Assembly: GCA_963824105.1 (NCBI GenBank)
Contig: CAWGNN010000009.1
Coordinates: 310,001-374,000 of the forward strand
Source of the DNA: CAWDVB01 sp963824105
GTDB taxonomy: Bacteria > Actinomycetota > Actinomycetes > Propionibacteriales > Nocardioidaceae
Direction of reading: 5' to 3'
DNA: 64,000 bases
Positions 60,651-64,000 of the stretch are shown piece by piece (the first letter of the stretch is position 1; each line of letters opens with the position of its first letter). The position numbers and the translations under genes are program-made. The notes under the pieces are model-generated. The model made no database searches. It had not been told where the DNA came from and worked only from the letters and a program-made list of their open reading frames with translations.

Positions 60651-61043
60651 CTAGTTGATGATGCCGGCGTCGGCCAGGTTCTGCACGCGAAGCTGTCCGC
60701 GCGCCACCATCCTGCCTTCGGAGTCATGGGTTTCGACGACCCAGACCTGCGACGACCGGCCCTGGTGCAGGGGGTAGGCGGTGGAGACCATCTCGCCGGT
60801 CGTCACTGCCCGGAAGAAGTCGGTGCTGTTGCTGACGCCGACCACCTTGCCCTTGTCGCCGAACCACGCGCCGGCGCCGTAGCTTCCCAGGGTCTCCACG
60901 ATGCTTGCGTAGACGCCGCCGTGGACGATTCCGTAGATCTGGTGGTGCTGGGGTCCGGCAGTCCAGGTGGCGATCACCTTCTCGCCGCTGAGCTCGCTGA
61001 AGTTCAGGCCGAGGCATGCCATGAAGCCGTCGTCGTTGTGCAT
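60651..61043 (-). CDS. PaaI-family hot-dog thioesterase
   Basis: The 130-residue acyl-CoA thioesterase-like protein has YGIVHGGVYASIVETLGSYG, with the HGG-x-E type catalytic region, and VGVSNSTDFFRAVTTGEMVS. ATG at 61043 lies 7 nt after TAGGAT (minus strand 61056-61051) with no Shine-Dalgarno. The family includes DHNA-CoA thioesterase (MenI); since menaquinone genes are abundant here, a MenI role is possible but unproven. Confidence 0.83.
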   Translation of the reverse strand: MHNDDGFMACLGLNFSELSGEKVIATWTAGPQHHQIYGIVHGGVYASIVETLGSYGAGAWFGDKGKVVGVSNSTDFFRAVTTGEMVSTAYPLHQGRSSQVWVVETHDSEGRMVARGQLRVQNLADAGIIN

Positions 61044-61134
61044 GCAGGCGATCCTAGGGCGACGCCTGGGGACGGGGGGCCCGCGCCCCCCGCTGTCCAA
61101 GGGTTTGGGACGGCACGACACAATTGCGATTGCT

Positions 61135-61728
61135 GTGTTGAGAGTCGTCGTTTCTCCCCATCCGCCCCTGTTCCTTCCTGGTGCCGGGGGTGCGGCCGAC
61201 CCCCTTGCCGAGCTGCGTGCAGACGCCGTGGATGCGATCCGATCGCAGATCCACTCCGGTCCCGAGGTCGTCCATCTCGTCGGGGCTGGCGGGAGATCCT
61301 GGCCTGGATCTCCCCTTCCGCTGTCGCTGGTGGTCGGGGATCACCTGCTCGACCTGGCCGGTTGGGCGGGTGAACGGCGTTACCACGCCCTCCCCGAGCA
61401 ACCGTCCGTCGAGGAGGTGGCCAACTCTGTGGTGGTCCTGCTCGGGGATGGGGAGGCCCGCCGCAATGGGCACGCCCCAGGGGATCTGGATGGGCGAGCT
61501 GAGGGACTCGACGCCACGATCGAGAAGGCGTTGGCCGGCGGCGACGGCGCGCCGCTGGCGGCTCTGGACGCCGGTCTGGGGGATGAGCTGATGGCTGTGG
61601 GGATCGACGCGCTGGCGCTGCTGGGAGGCTGGGGTCAGGCCCTCGGTGTGACCTCGGCGCGCATGGTGCGGGCGGATGCGCCGTACGGCGTCGCCTACTG
61701 GGTCGCGATCTGGCAGCTGGGCAGCTGA
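61135..61728 (+). CDS. LigB-like (class III extradiol dioxygenase B-type) protein
   Basis: The 197-residue protein starts RVVVSPHPPLFLPGAGGAAD, the SPHPPL opening of small actinobacterial LigB-like proteins. VVHLVGAGGRSW and a C-terminal VRADAPYGVAYWVAIWQLG complete the pattern. The metal ligands of true dioxygenases are not evident, so enzyme activity is doubtful. GTG 61135 is chosen, with TTG 61138 possible. A GC-rich hairpin (about 61074-61091) lies upstream. Confidence 0.6.
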   Translation: MLRVVVSPHPPLFLPGAGGAADPLAELRADAVDAIRSQIHSGPEVVHLVGAGGRSWPGSPLPLSLVVGDHLLDLAGWAGERRYHALPEQPSVEEVANSVVVLLGDGEARRNGHAPGDLDGRAEGLDATIEKALAGGDGAPLAALDAGLGDELMAVGIDALALLGGWGQALGVTSARMVRADAPYGVAYWVAIWQLGS

Positions 61729-61789
61729 GCGAGCACTCTTCACCGATTTCGGTATCGCCCTCGCCGCTGTGTATGCTTCCTGCGCGTTT

Positions 61790-61862
61790 GCCCCTTTAGC
61801 TCAGTCGGCAGAGCGACTCCATGGTAAGGAGTAGGTCTACGGTTCGATTCCGTAAAGGGGCT
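61790..61862 (+). tRNA. tRNA-Thr: tRNA-Thr (GGT)
   Basis: Acceptor GCCCCTT/AAGGGGC, D arm TAGCTCAGTCGGCAGAGC, anticodon arm CTCC-ATGGTAA-GGAG with anticodon GGT, and T arm ACGGTTCGATTCCGT are present. CCA is not encoded. Confidence 0.95.
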
Positions 61863-61898
61863 CTGGGTAGGGACTCGCTCGCGAGGATCTGTCCCGGT

Positions 61899-61972
61899 GG
61901 CGGGGTAGCTCAGGTGGTTAGAGCACACGGCTCATAATCGTGGTGTCGCGGGTTCGAATCCCGCCCCCGCTA
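61899..61972 (+). tRNA. tRNA-Met: tRNA-Met (CAT)
   Basis: Acceptor GGCGGGG/CCCCGCT, anticodon arm CACGG-CTCATAA-TCGTG with anticodon CAT, and T arm GCGGGTTCGAATCCCGC are present. The G:T first pair and body resemble elongator tRNA-Met of actinobacteria rather than initiator. CCA is not encoded. Confidence 0.93.
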
Positions 61973-62031
61973 CTCCTACAGTCGCTCCGGCCCGCGGGGG
62001 GACTTCACAGCAAGAGAAGAAGAGGCGCACC

Positions 62032-62202
62032 GTGGCCAGCAAGTCCTCCGATGTCCGGCCCAAGATCACCTTGGCCTGTGTGGAATGCAAAGAGCGCAAC
62101 TACATCACCAAGAAGAACCGGCGCAACGACCCGGATCGCATGGAGATGAACAAGTTCTGCCCGCGCTGCGGCAAGCACACCCAGCACCGCGAGACCCGCT
62201 GA
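62032..62202 (+). CDS. rpmG: 50S ribosomal protein L33
   Basis: The 56-residue ribosomal protein begins MASKSSDVRPKITLACVECK and carries the zinc-binding pairs CVEC and CPRC, so it is the Zn-containing (C+) form of L33. The GTG start follows GAAGAAGAGG. tRNA-Thr and tRNA-Met upstream and hot-dog dehydratase genes downstream match the conserved actinobacterial order around rpmG2. Confidence 0.96.
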   Translation: MASKSSDVRPKITLACVECKERNYITKKNRRNDPDRMEMNKFCPRCGKHTQHRETR

Positions 62203-62230
62203 CCGAAGCGGGCTGACCGCGCCGCACCCT

Positions 62231-62262
62231 CAGGGAGCACCCCCATCCGGGGATGCTCCCTG
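62231..62262 (+). terminator. Terminator after rpmG
   Basis: CAGGGAGCA and TGCTCCCTG form a perfect 9-bp stem, with an inner CCCC/GGGG stem in the loop. It lies 28 bases after the rpmG stop. Confidence 0.7.
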
Positions 62263-62313
62263 ACGTGTTCCTGCGTCGGTGTGGATGACCGACGACTTTG
62301 CTAGCGTCGCGCC

Positions 62314-62715
62314 ATGCCGATATCGCCTGACATCGTGGGGTCGACCTTCCCCGCCCAACCGCCTTACCAGGTCACCGCAGAGCGGGTGGGCGCGTTCGCC
62401 GAGGCGACCGGCTCCATCCCCGGCGCCGTTCCTGCCACCTTCCCGATCGTCGTCGCCTTCGGGGCGATGAACGCGCTGCTCGCCGACCCGAGTGTCGGTA
62501 TCTCGCTGCACCGGGTCGTCCATGGCGAGCAGCGGTTCAGCTACACCCGTCCCGTGCTGGTGGGCGATGTCCTCGTGGGTCAGCTCACCGTCGAGTCGCT
62601 GAGGCAGATCGGCGGAGCGGACATCATCGGCACCCGCACCGACATCACCGACGGGTCGGGGTCCCCGGTCGTGTCGGCATTCGCCACCTTGGTGCACCGT
62701 GGGGAGGGGGCATGA
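62314..62715 (+). CDS. MaoC/FAS1-like dehydratase N-terminal subunit (HadA-like)
   Basis: The 133-residue hot-dog protein has GISLHRVVHGEQRFSYTRPV, then LVGD, the FAS1-type MaoC-like dehydratase signature. Like mycobacterial HadA it is the non-catalytic partner of the following gene. ATG lies 6 nt after TAGCGT (62302-62307) with no Shine-Dalgarno. It overlaps the next gene by 4 bases. Confidence 0.87.
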   Translation: MPISPDIVGSTFPAQPPYQVTAERVGAFAEATGSIPGAVPATFPIVVAFGAMNALLADPSVGISLHRVVHGEQRFSYTRPVLVGDVLVGQLTVESLRQIGGADIIGTRTDITDGSGSPVVSAFATLVHRGEGA

Positions 62716-63128
62716 GCGAGGTCCCCACGGCCCGGATGACCGCAGGCTCCGAGCTGCCGCCACTGACCTTCACCGTCACCCGAGCCGACCTGGTCCGCTA
62801 CGCGGGGGCGAGTGGTGACTTCAACCCCATCCACTGGTCTGACCGGGTCGCCACGACCGTCGGTCTGCCCGGGGTGATCGCTCACGGCATGTTCACGATG
62901 GCCCTGGTGGCCCGCGCGCTCGACACCTGGGCCGGGCCGGGGCGGGTCCGCGAGCTCGGCTGCAAGTTCACCAAGCCGGTCGTGGTCCCCGACGACGACA
63001 CCGGCGTCGAGGTCACCGTCGCCGGGACGGTCCGTGACGTCACCGACGACGGTGTCGTCCTGGCTCTCGAGGTCACCAGCGGGGGCGAGAAGGTGCTCGG
63101 TATGCCGAAGGCGGTTCTCTCTCCGTGA
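62712..63128 (+). CDS. MaoC-family dehydratase catalytic subunit (HadB-like)
   Basis: The 138-residue hot-dog protein has the catalytic hydratase motif GDFNPIHWSDRVATTVGLPG, then VIAHGMF (Asp and His). With the upstream subunit it should dehydrate (3R)-hydroxyacyl-ACP or -CoA in fatty-acid elongation. The start overlaps the HadA-like stop (ATGA) and its own stop overlaps the murB GTG. Confidence 0.9.
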   Translation: MSEVPTARMTAGSELPPLTFTVTRADLVRYAGASGDFNPIHWSDRVATTVGLPGVIAHGMFTMALVARALDTWAGPGRVRELGCKFTKPVVVPDDDTGVEVTVAGTVRDVTDDGVVLALEVTSGGEKVLGMPKAVLSP

Positions 63129-64000
63129 CCACGTTCGCCGACCTCACCACCCTTCGGCTCGGCGGGCTGGTCGAGTCGCTGATCCGAGTGACGTCGGAGG
63201 CCGAGCTGATCGACATCGAGGAGGCCGAGGACGACGCCGGGGAGACGGTGGTGGTCCTGGGTGGCGGAAGCAACCTGGTGGTCGCTGACGAGGGCTTCCA
63301 CGGTGCCGTGGTGAAGATCGAGACCTCCGGGGTCGCGGTCGATGCCGACGACTGCTCCGGCGCGACGGTCACCGTCGCCGCGGGGGAGTCCTGGGACGAT
63401 CTGGTCACCCGAGCGGTCGCCGAAGGCTGGATCGGCATCGAGGCGCTCTCCGGGATCCCCGGTTCGGTCGGGGCGGTACCGATCCAGAACGTCGGGGCGT
63501 ACGGCGAGGAGGTCGCTTCGAGCATCTCTCGGGTCCGGGTCTGGGACCGAGGTGAGGAGCGGGCCCGGACGTTCGCCGCCGCCGACTGCGGGTTCGGCTA
63601 TCGGACGAGCCGGTTCAAGCAGGACATCGGGCGTTTCGTTGTCCTCGACGTCACCTTCCAGTTCCGGCTCGGCGACCTGAGCCGGCCGGTCGCCTATGCC
63701 GAGTTGGCCCGGACGCTGGGGGTCGAGGTCGGAGACCGAGCGCCGATGAGCGAGGTGCGTGAGGCAGTGCTGGGGCTCCGTCGGAGCAAGGGAATGGTCC
63801 TCGACCCCGCGGACCACGACACCTGGAGTGCGGGCTCGTTCTTCACCAACCCGGTCATCGCCGCCGATCTCGTCCCCGAGGGCGCTCCGGCCTGGGCGCA
63901 GCCGGACGGACTGGTGAAGACCAGCGCAGCCTGGCTGATCGAGCGGGCCGGCTTCGCCAAGGGGTACGCCGAGGGCGGTGTGGCCATCTCGGCCAAGCAC
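63125..64000 (+). CDS. murB: UDP-N-acetylenolpyruvoylglucosamine reductase, 5' part
   Basis: 292 codons are visible, and the gene runs off the right edge. It reduces UDP-GlcNAc-enolpyruvate to UDP-MurNAc with NADPH and FAD in peptidoglycan synthesis. VVLGGGSNLVVADEGF and GIEALSGIPGSVGAVPIQNV, then GAYGEEV, are the FAD-binding loops. The catalytic serine is in WSAGSFFTNPVI. GTG overlaps the upstream stop (GTGA). Confidence 0.95.
   Translation, partial: MTTFADLTTLRLGGLVESLIRVTSEAELIDIEEAEDDAGETVVVLGGGSNLVVADEGFHGAVVKIETSGVAVDADDCSGATVTVAAGESWDDLVTRAVAEGWIGIEALSGIPGSVGAVPIQNVGAYGEEVASSISRVRVWDRGEERARTFAAADCGFGYRTSRFKQDIGRFVVLDVTFQFRLGDLSRPVAYAELARTLGVEVGDRAPMSEVREAVLGLRRSKGMVLDPADHDTWSAGSFFTNPVIAADLVPEGAPAWAQPDGLVKTSAAWLIERAGFAKGYAEGGVAISAKH

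Noticed and set aside
1..64000. CRISPR arrays, rRNA genes, transposases or prophage genes
   Set aside because: I looked for regularly spaced repeats, rRNA-like sequence, DDE transposase and phage structural motifs on both strands and saw none.

Overview
The window is high-GC DNA from an actinobacterium. The closest fit is the Nocardioidaceae (Nocardioides-like). This rests on gene content and order, the menaquinone-only quinone pathway, the rpmG–hadA/hadB-like–murB order, and many GTG or leaderless starts; genus is an inference because no rRNA is present.

Layout. 1-578 is the 3' end of the cytochrome c maturation gene ccsB. 579-5002 is an accessory stretch. It holds small membrane proteins, a HicAB toxin-antitoxin pair, an XRE/nucleotidyltransferase pair broken by a frameshift, and several short or decayed genes. 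Two near-identical 18-nt direct repeats (1487 and 4691) bracket most of it. 5003-17260 carries a PLP cysteine synthase/desulfhydrase-like enzyme and most of the classical menaquinone pathway: menA, menE-menC-menD, menF, menG and a menJ-like prenyl reductase. Interleaved are a beta-lactamase-fold serine hydrolase, a metallo-beta-lactamase-fold protein and a LysE exporter. menB and menH are not in the window.

17313-33756 is a complete 14-gene complex I operon (nuoA to nuoN), tightly overlapping and ending in a polyprenyl diphosphate synthase. The operon that uses menaquinone therefore ends with the gene likely to make its side chain. 33884-40478 has rarD and uppP, then korAB (2-oxoacid:ferredoxin oxidoreductase) transcribed away from a three-gene set of NuoB-, NuoC- and NuoI-like iron-sulfur proteins. 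That set has no NuoD or membrane arm nearby and is the most interesting feature here.

40533-48739 is a variable region with an acyl-CoA dehydrogenase, three TetR regulators (two beside membrane-protein genes and one beside a small cupin), a GPI-type mannosyltransferase with a decayed partial second copy, and a CpdA-like phosphodiesterase. 48857-57570 has a CoA transferase, YajQ, tRNA-Tyr, an SMR pump, a HAD phosphatase plus GH65 phosphorylase pair and PEP carboxylase. 57771-64000 has an internally duplicated membrane protein, an Lrp regulator divergent from a Cys/Met-metabolism PLP enzyme, a thioesterase, a LigB-like protein, tRNA-Thr, tRNA-Met, rpmG, two hot-dog dehydratase subunits and the start of murB.

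Across the window at least fifteen start codons lie 6-8 nt after a TANNNT or GATANT -10 hexamer and mostly lack a Shine-Dalgarno sequence, so they are probably leaderless transcripts. I used this spacing to decide several starts.
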